From the NCBI GenBank assembly GCA_940671915.1, contig CALNVZ010000174.1, positions 75,388,211-75,452,210 on the forward strand: a DNA stretch of 64,000 bases, written 5' to 3'. Shown here piece by piece: positions 1 through 12,100 of the stretch (the stretch's first letter is position 1; each line of letters starts with the position of its first letter). The position numbers were made by a program, and so were the translations under genes. This DNA is from Paracentrotus lividus. Taxonomy: Eukaryota; Echinodermata; Echinoidea; Camarodonta; Echinidae. Under the pieces are notes generated by a model. It did no database searches and was not told the origin of the DNA. It was given only the letters and a program-made list of their open reading frames with translations.

Positions 1-117
1 CCCCCCCCCCACCAACTTCGACTCAGCCCCTCCATTTTCAAAAACGCTCACCGGGCCCTGCCCTCTCCCCCAGAAGATTTTCTTACAGGCTGTGATCAAA
101 CTAATTTTGGATTACAA
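1..117 (+). repeat. Left arm of an inverted repeat pair
   Basis: The reverse complement of this block matches 1383-1525, sharing phrases such as tgatcacagcctgtaagaaa and gcgtttttgaaa. The right copy has about 40 extra bases. The 1.3 kb between them holds the TTA microsatellite. This could be two inverted insertions of one dispersed element or the ends of a larger one; the left edge is cut by the window. Confidence 0.6.
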
Positions 118-1228
118 AATTTATAATATAAGGGTAAATCTAACAACCTAATATTATGATGGATTTATCACTCAACATGTTGAGGTGATCTACAAACAGG
201 GCCCACTTTGCGCCGAAAAGGTGGACCTGTGCACTATAGAAGTATCCACTATTATTATTATGCCACTATTATTGTTATTGTTGTTATTATTATTATTATT
301 TTTATATCGTTGATCTTTTCTTTAAATACAATAGCCTGGAGTACGTCACCTCATAGACTTATGAGCTAATTATGTGATATTATTTTATACAATCAATTAT
401 TCAATCATTCTGCTATAAGGGTTTGGAAATTCGGCCCAGATGAATAGGTTGCAAAGCTAAAATAAGTTCCTTTTTTGACGGAGGGGAAAGAAAGGTTCGA
501 CATAGAATTAGGAGACCCCTTTTTCATATTTTTCTTTGAATAGGTTCGCCATTATTATAATTAACCTGCATTACTGCAATTATGAGTGAAGTACATGAAT
601 TTAGCAATCGGGATGTTGAGGATCAAATTTGAAAGTAGTGGGTACTTTCAGCCAGGGGCTTCCCGTGGATCCGCGACTGTATACCCTCCCCCCCCCCCCT
701 ATCCGAGCCCTCTCAGGACGACACTGTTGATTTCAATTGTCGACAACACACTTGAAATATATTTGTCTCTAGCATAGCAGCAGGCGGAAGTTTGTTTGAT
801 TCAACCATGATGCTTGTGGCCTTTTAATACGAGGTTGAGGAAAATTTGGGGGTTGAAAATACATAAAAAAGTACTCTTTTTAGATTTTTACAATTTCACA
901 AGGTTTTGTTTAGAAAAAAGGAGCACTATTAATTGAGAAAAAGGGGGCACTCTATTACTATTGAAAGAGGTACATTTGTCATGTTTGTGATGCCTGAAAA
1001 AGTGGGGTGCACTGAACAACCTGCCCCTCCCCAGTTTCGCTTGTAGGCACCCTACTTCAGCTGGCCTATCGAAACAATCCGAAGAATATTGGTTTGGGTC
1101 TATACAACCATCCCATATAAGCTATTCAGGAAAACCAGCGATTTATCTTACCATTGTATACCAAACAGAGTATTTTATATTTCCAAATAATTTCCTTTTC
1201 AGGAAATCCCGTTTTTTTCACGAAAAAA

Positions 1229-1243
1229 ATACTATTATTATTA

Positions 1244-1327
<84 letters not shown>
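1229..1327 (+). repeat. (TTA)n microsatellite
   Basis: About 99 bases of almost pure TTA repeat. Long poly-Leu and poly-Asn frames read through it are artefacts. Confidence 0.95.
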
Positions 1328-1328
<1 letters not shown>

Positions 1329-1382
1329 TCTTATTAAGCTTCAGCCACATCATTTTGCTCTGGTTTGAAGTCTTATTTTACT

Positions 1383-1525
1383 CCAAAATCTGTTTGATCA
1401 CAGCCTGTAAGAAAAACTTCTATATAAAAAATGCACATCCAATCAGGTACACATATTGGGGGAGGGGGCAGGGGCCGGGAGCGTTTTTGAAAGTGGAGGG
1501 GCTAAGCCGAAATGGAGGGCGGGGG
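1383..1525 (-). repeat. Right arm of an inverted repeat pair
   Basis: Inverted partner of 1-117, with one internal insertion of about 40 bases (around 1421-1458) relative to the left copy. It is followed by G-rich and C-rich tracts typical of repeat debris. Confidence 0.6.
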
Positions 1526-3059
1526 CTTAACAGGCTAAAAATCAAAAATCTATGGCCATTTTCGCGTTTTGTACACGTTTACCTACAAAAGTGGGGTGCA
1601 GCCCCCAGCCCCACCCCTGGCTCCGAGGCCCTTTGCCGCCCGAAAATTGGTCCCGTGTTCATGCCCCCCCCCATTCCATTCCCCTTCACAAAAGATTGGT
1701 CGAGAAGTCCATTCTTTATTAACCTTTATGGAAACTTGCATATTCATGTAATAATTGTTAGATCATGCCGTGCAATACACATGGGCGCACCATTACGTCA
1801 ATCCCTCGTTTGCAAGCCTACCCCCAGTTCGAGAGCTGAGCTCAGGTGTCGGACCCCCTTATAAAAAAATCCTCGTTTGAAACTATTTCCAATCACTATT
1901 GGCCCTGCATGGCCAGATAATCCCTGTTATCAAACTTTGCAACTCCACAGGCCAGCTTGAGCGTTGAGCCAGGGGTAAAAGATAAACAACAGCTGGGATG
2001 TTACGTAATAGTAGCTCTGCCTATGAGTAGGCCCTTAAAAATAAAGTGATTGTATTTGATATATTTCAAGTTTTCACAGGCATATTATATTTAGAAATCA
2101 AATGTTAATTCGTTTTCAATTTCAAACGAAGAAAATCGACCTCGGAATAAGGAAAGTACAAGAATAAAAAAATAATAAAAATGTAGCGATACAGACATTT
2201 TGATCGTTTAATGTAAACAATGTTGGCACCCAGCTGTGACCTTGGGTGACCACTGTTTGGACCGAGGTCAAGAAACAGATGTTTTTTAGATAGATATCTG
2301 GGTGAGGTGTTTGTCACACCAGGGTCTCCTCTCACGTCCCTGGTCACACTTGGAAAAGAGAACTAATAGAGTTGCAAGAAGGGGGTATACTGTCTTCAAA
2401 CGTACTGCGTTCGTCATGACAGCAATAGGGTATTACACGTGTATGGGTTTACCATATAAATGGGGCAAAAACGTCGTTTTCCCGTATATTGCGGAGGTCA
2501 CTTTATAGCGTTATATCTTTTTATTGGAAAAGAGAATTGCTTTTTCATTTTCACATACTCTTGTCCATAGATTGGGGCACATTTTTGAAAAGTTTCGCGC
2601 TTTAGGTCTTGACATGATTATTACAAGAGGTAAAACAATAAATAGATAAAAATTTATTTTTTGAAAAAAATGAGAAAAATCAAGTTTAACGCTTAAAATT
2701 TTACCTTTACTGAATATGATTCTTATTGAAAATAGTACCAAATTGTAGAAAATGTTGTTATCTTTAATTTGATACCAAATTCAATGTATTTGAAACTCTG
2801 CTTCAAATATTTTTGTTCAGAAGGCTAATTTTTGTAAAAGGGGCGGCTATTTTGGACGCCCCCACCTGTAGGGACCCTCCTGCAGCTGATCTGAAGAGTA
2901 GTCCGCCCTAGCGATGTTGGTTAGGGTCCATACAACCATCCTAGATAGGACTACTTTTTATATCTCGACATGTCAGGTCCACCCTAATTGCTCCCTGGGT
3001 AAGACAGTAGAGGTGGATCCACCTCGAGTGAAACCAATAACTATATAGCTTATTATCAA

Positions 3060-3134
3060 AAGAGGGCGGCAACGTTGTGGACATTTGCCCTGCGCGCCTG
3101 CGCAGTGGCAACCTTGGCAACGGGTAACTCCAAA
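3060..3134 (+). promoter_or_regulatory. CFAP44: CFAP44 promoter/5' UTR, GC-rich
   Basis: A short GC- and CpG-rich island stands out against AT-rich flanks just before the start codon. It holds an NRF1-like GC palindrome (GCGCCTGCGCA, about 3094-3104) and the X-box-like site at 3108-3121. The transcription start cannot be placed from sequence alone; the 5' UTR may begin inside or just upstream. Confidence 0.6.
3108..3121 (+). promoter_or_regulatory. CFAP44: RFX X-box-like site
   Basis: GCAACC-TT-GGCAAC matches the X-box pattern GTNRCC-N2-RGYAAC with one mismatch. RFX factors control many ciliary genes and X-boxes usually lie close to the start. This one ends 13 bases before the ATG of a ciliary gene, which supports a real role, though binding is inferred. 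Confidence 0.6.
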
Positions 3135-3162
3135 ATGGACGGCGAGCAACAGGCGAATCCAG
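3135..3162 (+). CDS. CFAP44: CFAP44 exon 1 (start codon)
   Basis: ATG in good context (AAAATGG). Encodes MDGEQQANP plus one base, then donor gtaaat. The phase-1 end joins the phase-1 acceptors at 4803 and 8054. The start is chosen because it lies just after the GC-rich promoter and leads straight into the acidic tail of exon 2. Confidence 0.75.
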
Positions 3163-6100
3163 GTAAATAATGCACTTTAATAGCATTTTCTCCCCATTCA
3201 TTATAATAATTTATGAATTTCCTGCCACCATACATATGAATTATGATTTAAGTGGCGGTTTTGATGCAGTTCATTAGTAATTGTAGTTTCTAATGTGTAT
3301 TTCAGAGGCAAATAAGTCACCTGTGTTTTTCTGCAGGAATTGATCGGTTACCGAGATGTGGTTAGATTACGGGCCGGGATTGGCGGGGGAGGGAGGGCCA
3401 GGAAAGGTGGCATTGCTGACTGGGTGCTGCTGACTGCACTGCAGAGTGCAGATGCAGGGACGCCGAGGACGGCGGTCTGCAGCCGAATGTTTAAACTATT
3501 ATTGCAATACAAATATCTAAAAAATAAATGAAGTTTAGCTTCACATTCCGTAATTAATTGTAAAAGAGCTCAATTATTAATCTTTTTGTGCGGTAGCCAG
3601 CCAAGCACGCACGGCATGGGGGGTTGGTTGTCCGCACTCGTCGTAGGTTTACTAAGTCAATAGACAATACAAAGTATTGACCTAGAATCTAGTAGTGAAA
3701 ATGGGACTAAGGGTGGCAGGTTTTTCATCTTGGTCCATTGGTTTTTCCCCATGAATTTTCTTCTTTTTGCAAAAGATATTGACTCTAAATTGAAGCCTTC
3801 ATGAAAATAAAAAAGGCTCCCGATTTTTCGCCGACTCTGGCAAAATTGGTTTGGAATGCATTCAGTCTCTACGCAAAATTTTTGCCACAGTGCCGACACT
3901 AGCTTTGCTGCTAGCGTAGATGTCCGTACACTTCTTCAAAATTGAAGCTTGGTTTTTCGTCTGAGGATTAAGCCAAAAATAAATATTGAATACTTCTTAT
4001 CATCATCATTCACTAGTTGTTCTCCTAAGTAGACTATTTTCTAAAATTTTGTGCTAAAAATTACAAATAAAACTAAACAGACTCGATTTTAAACAATTTC
4101 TGACTGGTGGTACAAATTGAGTGTCCTGACATCCAACAACTGGGTAGTCCTATATGGTAGCGCGCCTAGTACCTGGTTGCGTCCCGGTATTTTCAGCTCC
4201 TTCAACAGCTGTCACAAAAAGATCACAAACACATCAGCCTCCAAACTCTCACAAAACAATTCATCAAACACACCACCAAAAATCACACAATCAAAATATA
4301 AAAACGAGATTGCAAACTTACTCTGAATTGGACGTCATCACAGAGATATTTCCACTTTTGCGTTTCTTAGCGAAAACGCTAACGGGTTGGCCGCTCTTCT
4401 GGGTTGCGTTGTGAAGTAATGCTGTGCGCTGCTACCATGAATTTGGTATAAAAATGACGGGAAACTTCCACTTATTCATCGGTCGCAGCGAATTTTTTCA
4501 TCTTGCCCCACATGTTTTGCAATACTCAAAAAACACACCACCCTTGTCTAGAGGAGGCGCTAGCCACTCTTCGGTATCACCGAGACATTGAGTGCGGCGC
4601 ATACACATCATCAGGTTTTGTGCTGTGACGCTTCGCATCGCGGGTTTTTCAGTCTGCGCGATCAAATCGCATAGCCTAGGGAAACAACGTGTGACCGAAC
4701 ACTTGCCGCAAAAACCATTTACCGGGCGGAAAACATCTCCTTCAATCAGCAATTTTGTTTAACCATAGTTAAATATTTTAAATGATTTTGATAATCTTTC
4801 AGAGCAGAATTTTTTTGTTCTTCTGGTGGGTGGATCGTCAGTTAAAGGAGGTAAGTTTTTATATTATCGCCGATTTCCCCTTAAGGGACCGAATACTGAG
4901 GGTCTTCCCCTACTGCTTGGCTAGGCCTAAATATTAGAATAATTTGAATCACTATTGAATCGGTCTACCAAATACTTTTCTGAAATAAACATAGCCAAAG
5001 TATCATTCTAAAATATCACCTCGCTTGATCCAGTTCATTTGGATAAAAACATGGTAAAAAAATAGTTGAAATACCGGTACTAAAATATTGCCAACAGACT
5101 GATTTTGTCAGACCCAAGCTAAGGGCAAGGCTAAGTTAGGCCTTGAACATGAAGGAAATTGTATTCACAGTTCACCAATCAAACTCAGAATTGATTGAGG
5201 TTAGAGGACCACAATGTGTTGGTCTATTTCTTATTTTTCCTTTTCCTTCTTGCTACCTTTAAAGACCGTTGACGGAGTAAATACAACCTTACATCGATTG
5301 AAAGCTAAGTAGGCGTATAACATAAATACCCCCAAAATAATTTAAATTTTCATAACAGTATTCATAAAAAGATGATCGAACCTCAACCAGGCCATCCCTC
5401 CCAAGTACTCGTAAAAGTACCCCTATTATATAATGCGGCTGATGACGTCAAGAAGTTTAAGGGAATGCTACTGCCAGGCATGATTGGGTTTCGCCTTTAG
5501 AAAACACGTTTGTATTGCTATGTCAGAACAATAGAATTCTAGCACACATGTGGTCTATTGTTCTGACATAGCAATACAAACGTGTTTTCTAAAGCCGAAA
5601 CCCTATCATGCCTGCAGCAGCATTCCTTAAACTTCTTTGACGTCATCAGCCGCATTATATAATAGGGTACTTTTACGAGTACTTGGGAGGATGGCCTGGT
5701 TGAGGTTCGATCACCTTTTTAATGAAAAACTTTCTAAATGGAAGATAAAAATGCTTAAATTGGGAATTGTTGTATTAGTAGGGATGTCAGACGCTCGTGC
5801 TGCGCCCCTGAAATCGAGCCCGTAATGTGTGCGTGGGCCAACATGATCGTGATTGAAAAAAAAATGCACTAAAAAAAAAAATCATTAAAAATAATCACGG
5901 GCATGAAAGAGCTGATTGACTAACATTACCGTAGTTTAGAGCTATATTCCAATATTAGGATCACTTTCTTCACAAGTAGAATCGAAAAATTCATCAAAAT
6001 AGAGCAGTAAATATGAGCTGCAATACGGTCACTAGGGCACTGTACGTGTTTGATCCGCATCGAGACGGCCATGGCACCGCTAAAATGCGCCTCTCGGAAT

Positions 6101-9100
6101 AACATCACATGTTGACAACAAAACCTCGACCTGATCCTGACGTCAGAAATGCCCAAATTTGATATGCCATTCATAAATTAGAAGCAGTATCCATGCGCAG
6201 TTGCTAGTCCACAACCCCCCGAAGTCATGTAGACATGAGCGTAAAAAAATAGTTCGCAATTCTAGCGATCTTTTCATATGAAAATCAACTTTTTTGCAAA
6301 AGCAAATTATATCATATCAATTATTGATATTTAAACTATAGTTTGGTAAAAAAATCTGGTTGAATTCGTGAGGGATCAGGTCGAGGCGATCGCAAATATA
6401 CGATGGACCCATGTCATGAACATCAACATCGAGGTCTGCCGCACACGGTCTACTCGGAGTACGAGCGTGGCATGCACCCTTGCGAGATGCATGGGCACAA
6501 CCGAAGTTTTTACAGCTAAAAAACTACTTTCCGCAATCAAACTGTCTATTTTGTCTACTACAAATGTTCAGAGTAAGTTTTTCATGATTAAGGATTTCAT
6601 TATTCAATTCATAACTCGTTATTTATCATTAAAAACAAAGTTGATTTGTTGATTGTGTGGAAAACAAAATTACGGGGCAAAGTACAAAAGACGGAAGAGC
6701 ATGATGTCATCGTCTTGCCACCTTCCACGTGCTTGCGAGTGGAAATTTCCATTGTAACTTCCGGGAATCGGGCTGTACTTCAGCGTACGCACTCCCTTAA
6801 TATATTTGGCAAAATGAATTGCCACGATGAAAATGCATGAATAATATTGTTTCAAGGGAAATGACATGAAATAAATACCTCACGTGATGTACAATGTCGT
6901 AGTAATTGTGTATTTATACAAATAAATAATATACAAACGTTATTTTGCCGGTATGATCGTGAAAATTCGACAGATTTCATGGACAGTCTTACCATATTTT
7001 TCTTGTTGGAAAGGAAAACAAGTGAATACATTTTTCATTTAGGAAAGTGCTTGGGTTTTATTTTCTTTCACTGCCAGATTTCATCAACTTTACATCAACA
7101 TATAATCAATATTTGTGTTGTTGTTATTTAATTATGACAGAAACTGAAGTTTCAATTTAAGCCAAGAATTCTGTACTCAGAAATCACTGGTTATCTTCCA
7201 GACATCTATGTGGTCTCCAGATGAAATTGTTTCTTTTCTCCTGTAAGGGCAAAACTGACAAGAATTACATTTTCCCAAATTTTCTTATTTTCTTTGTTTT
7301 TTTAACTGACGAGAATCACATTTTTCCAAATTTTCTATTATTTTCTTTGCTTTGTCACCATGGCAACATTTATCGTCACTTCATTTTAAATGTTCTGTTT
7401 TCAAATTGCTATAATATATGCATTTTATGATGTTTCCCATCTTACAGTAAGGTTTTACTGGCGAGAATTACATTTTTCTGAATTTTCTTATTATTTTCTT
7501 TGTTTTGTTACCATGGTAACGCCTTTATCATATGTATTTTTAATGTTTTGTATTGTTTTCAATGATCTTTAGCTTGTATGTATGAAAACACATACAAATT
7601 ATTTGCACTTTGCATCGAAGATCCTTTGAGATATGACTGATTATATATAATTTAACATTAAAACAAATAATACATTACTTTCACTGTAGACCCAGCGGTG
7701 CCGTGGCTACACAGTATAAGTCAATGGGAAATCTTCAGGAATATCCCCCAAAATAAAATATTCCAAAAAATCGTAACTCAAACATGGTTTAATATTTTTG
7801 TTCCATTTTTTTTCCTGTAGTTTTGATAAATATGCATCTTTTCAGCTACATCATTTTTTTGGTTTTGATACAAGACATTTCAATTTTTGGTCCAACATCC
7901 CTAGTATTAGGAAGAAATATTAGCTTTCGTTTTATATGTAATTTTGGTTTTCATTTCTCGGTCCGGTCTGGGACTTTAATCAGAGGAGTTTGGCTATTTT
8001 GGTTAGAGGCTTTAATGTGTTTTTTTTTTGTTTGTTTGTTTTTTTTTTTGCAGAACCTGCTGCAACCGACGGGCAGCAGGAAGAGTCTAATTCACAAGAA
8101 GAAACAAGTGAGACAGCGCAAGAAGAAAAAACTAATCAAGGTAATGACAAAGATTTTTTCATGATAATTATTATATATTGATAAATTAAGTAATCTAGGA
8201 TGAATCATAAATCACAAAGACTTTGTCCTAAAGATGTAGCTTTATACTAGGGCATAGAATCTACATCAATACAATACAATGTAGATGTATTGAAAAAATG
8301 CTGTCGCTCAATTTTTCTGCTTCAGGTTTAAAAGATACCGTGTTACTCTCCAAATTCATTTTCTTTTTTTGGTTTGCCTTGTTTTGTTTTGTTTTATTTT
8401 TTTTAAATTGATAAATCTATTTTAGCGCCCACAGAAACTAACAGACGTTTTTGTTTTATTATCCCTTTACAGCCGCCACTGAAAATGCAGAAAAAGCTGA
8501 AGTAAATCAAGAGGATGGGGCTGATGCCCCAAAAGATACAGAGGGGACTGGTAAACAGGAAGGAGATGCAGAGAAGACAGACGTGGTTGAACCACCTGTG
8601 GAGAACACCTCACCAGAAGGACAAGCATCCGAGGGTATGTGTCATGTTTAGATGAGAGGAGAAATAACATTATACATGATTCAATTACTTCTCTTTTCCT
8701 TTTGAATGATAGGAACGAAACTTCATTGGTGCAAGAAAAGCTCTTTTCCATATTTGATATCAGAGCGAAAATGTATATTTGATGACAATTCTGAACTGGA
8801 TCATTTTTGTCATTCAGATAACACTGACCAGGCTACTGAAGAAACTCCACCACCAGCTTCCCAGGCAGATGAGGAAAAGGGTGAACAAGATGAGGGATCT
8901 GCCCCACCAGCTGAGGGAGAGACACAACCTGAGTCACAGGATGACCTTCACCAAGCAACACAGGGTGATACACCCCAGGACACACAGGAGGATGGACAGG
9001 GAGATACACAGGGTGAGGGAAGCCAGGAGACTGCTGCTGCAGAACCTCAAGCCGAGACTGCTGCAGAATCTGCTGCAGATCCTTCTGTAGAGCCTGTTGA

Positions 9101-12100
9101 AGCCCAACAGCCCCAGGCTGATGCTGAGGAAGGGACGGCAAAACCTCCAGAAGCCCCAACCCAGCAAGCTGAAGAAGAGGAGACACAGGCCGATGCAGGT
9201 GGGGCAGGAGAAACAACTGAGGAAAAGGATTCTCAAGAGGAAGAGGATAAGGATCGTATACCCTCAGATTTCTTTTACGACTATGAAGAACACAGCTCCA
9301 AGGCAGTCGTTGCTGAAGATTCTGGTCTGCCAAATGACATGCTAACGCTTTTGTATCCTTTCAGATAAGCTGTTGTTTCTACATTTCTTTTCTGTCTTCA
9401 TCGTCGATGTGTGATCATTGCACTGCATATTATTTGAATCCCAATTACTCAAAGAAATCATGGCTCATCAAAAAAAAAAAAACACAAAAAAAAATCTTTT
9501 AGGTCTATGAAATAAATCTGTCCTTCCTATAACTTGCATAAATTTTACAACTGTAAATGACAACACAAATTTATAATACATTAAATTTACAGACAATGTT
9601 TGATGCACAATACAATGTTTGTAGCTGTTGCTAAGGGATCAAATCGGGGTATTGTTTAAAAAAATTTACTGCAAATACTTGGTCAAGATGTATGATCCTT
9701 AACATATAGTCTTGTTATACCAGTCACTCCTTTGGTTATGACTGCAAGAAGCTCTCTAATCTGTACATGCTGGATGCAAACACAGTCCTCTTTGCGGCTG
9801 GTAATGTAGTCCAGATCTTGAACCTAGTGACCAAGGAGCAGCGATATGTCAGGACTACAAGTGGTGGTGGTGTTGGTGCTATTTCTGTAAGATAATCTTA
9901 ATTTTATTTTTAACTTCTTTTTTACAATGTGCAGTGTAATAGTCATGGGCAATTCCAAGCAAAACAGGACATGGAGCTGAAATTTTAATGTAGCGCTGTG
10001 CCTTTGAAAATGCAAATTAGTATCTGAAATTACCACAAAGGCTTCTTTACAATACAACCAATCATTTAAGTTTTAAAAATTTGCGATTCATTATTCTTGC
10101 GCTGAATAATTGATCAAACCCAAATTTGCACATATGGGACTATGGGGCTTTAAATGCCTCTTATTCATATATCTAGTCACTTTTTGCTGATTTTTTTTTG
10201 CTTAATGTAATTATCCTGGACTACTCCAACAAACTTTGGTATTAATATTTCTTTATAATGCATTTCTCCTCACGAAAAAGACCGGTAAACCAGATGTCAC
10301 TCCGTAACCGGACATGGGTTCAAGTTTTAAGTCATAATTAACAAAATATTCAACCAATTTGTTTATGCAAGGTGGCATATTATACCTAGAATAACATAGA
10401 ATCCAATCAATAATTTGTCCCAGCCGAACGAGTTCGAGCAGGGGACTATGAAACGGGCTCCGTACGTGTGTATGTGTGTATGTATGTATGTGTGTGTGTG
10501 TGTGTGTGTGTCCGTCCGTCCGTGCGTCCGTATGTGACCAAAATCTTCAATTTGCTACTCCTTCGCCATTTTTCATCCGATTTTGATTCCGTTTGCTTTA
10601 TATGATAGCACTAGGTGATGGCTACAAAACTTCTTCACAGAATTTTGACCTTTGACCTTTGACCCTGATTTTTGACCTATATTGTTAATTGGCTACAAAA
10701 TGCTACTCCTTCGCCATTTTTCATCCGATTTTGATTCTGTTTGCTTTATGTGATAGCACTAGGCGAGGACTACAAAACTTCTTCACAGAATTTTGACTGA
10801 TGACCCCTTTGACCTTTGACCTTGATTTTTGACCTATATTGTTAATTGGCTACAAAATGCTACTCCTTCGCTATTTTTCATCCGATTTCGATCCGTCTTG
10901 CTTATGTATAGCACTAGGTGAGGGCTACAAAACTTCTTCACGGAATTTTGACTTTTGACCCTTTGACCTTGACCTTCATTTTATTTATATTGTACATTGG
11001 CTACAAAATGCTACTCCTTCACCAATTTTTCATCCGATTTGATTCCGTTTCTTATATGTGATAGCACTAGTGATGGCTACAAACTTCTTCACAGAATTTT
11101 GACCTTTGACCTTTGACCCTGATTTTTGACCTTTATTGTAATTGGCTACAAATGCTACTCCTTCGCCATTTTCATCCGATTTTGATTCTGTTTGCTTTAT
11201 GTGATAGCACTAGGTGAGGACTACAAAACTTCTTCACGGAATTTGACTTATGACCCTTTGAACTTTGACTTGATTTTTGACCTATATTGTTAATTGCTAC
11301 AAATGCTACTCTTTCGCTATTTTCATCCGAATTAGATCGCGTTTGCTTATGTATAGCACTAGGTGAGGACAAAATTCTTCACGGAATTTGACTTTTGACC
11401 CTTTGACCTTTGACTCATTTTTATTTATATGTACACTGGCTACAAATGCTACTCCTTCACCATTTTTCATCCGATTCGATTCCGTTTGCTTTATGTGATA
11501 GCACTAGGTGAGGCTACCAAACTTCTTCACAGAATTTTGACCTTTGACCTTTGACCCTGATTTTTTGACCTTTATTGTTAATTGGCTACAAAATCTACCC
11601 TTCGCCATTTTTCATCCGATTTTGATTCTGTTTGCTTTATGTGATAGCACTAGGTGAGGACTACAAAACTTCATCACAGAATTTTGACTTATGACCCCTT
11701 TGACCTTTGACCTTGATTTTTGACCTGTATTGTTAATTGGCTACAAAATGCTACTCCTTCGCTATTTTTCATCCGATTTCGATTCCGTTTGCTTTATGTG
11801 ATAGCACTAGGTGAGGACTACGAAACTTCTTCACAGAATTTTAACCTTTGACCTTTGACCCTGATTTTTGACCTATATTCTACATTGGCTACAAAATGCT
11901 ACTCCTTCGCCATTTTTTACCCGATTTCGATTCCGTTTGCCTTATGTCATAGCACTGATGCGACATAATGGGAATTTTACATTATCGGCGGGGACATATA
12001 TTGCGCACCGCGTAATTTACTAATCCACTTGTTCAAAATTGTTATAGCCATTTAAACTTCACAGAGTTTAAGCAAAATGTTTTGTGCTAAAATATGCATG

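Larger units (their letters stand above)
1..3059. other. Intergenic region upstream of CFAP44, mobile-element debris
   Basis: No exon chain or convincing open frame is visible. The stretch contains an inverted repeat pair (1-117 and 1383-1525), a TTA microsatellite (1229-1327), poly-C/poly-G runs, and two related phrases ending in tacaaccatcc near 1100 and 2930 that look like copies of one dispersed repeat. The few frames present are short and low in complexity. Confidence 0.6.
7250..7565 (+). repeat. Duplicated intronic block, each copy with an X-box
   Basis: Phrases of the form actg(a/g)c-gagaat-acattttt and ttattttctttg recur near 7255, 7305 and 7460, and the second and third copies each end in an X-box palindrome (7354-7367, 7507-7520). 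Period of the main duplication is about 153 bases. Confidence 0.65.
3163..8053 (+). other. CFAP44: CFAP44 intron 1 (large, with foldback element and X-boxes)
   Basis: 4.9 kb. Contains candidate exon 1a (4803-4850), the 363-bp foldback at 5362-5724, a 14-bp inverted pair (cctcgacctgatcc near 6126 and its complement near 6373), and a duplicated block at 7250-7565 carrying two perfect X-boxes. Otherwise AT-rich with no recognisable gene. Confidence 0.7.

Noticed and set aside
1126-1353. Poly-Asn/poly-Leu open frames over 1126-1864
   Set aside because: They are translations of a TTA microsatellite; no splice or domain support.
8706-8817. Open frame running upstream of CFAP44 exon 4
   Set aside because: In frame by chance; the acceptor tttgtcattcag at 8817 gives the phase needed by exon 3, and the upstream residues do not continue the acidic tail.
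9353-9368. Read-through of exon 4 to a stop (ending LYPFR)
   Set aside because: Using the donor at 9353 restores the conserved [14 protein letters not shown] sequence, so the stop lies in the intron.
10540-11960. CRISPR array
   Set aside because: Repeats are long (~150 bp), contiguous and without spacers, in a eukaryotic intron.
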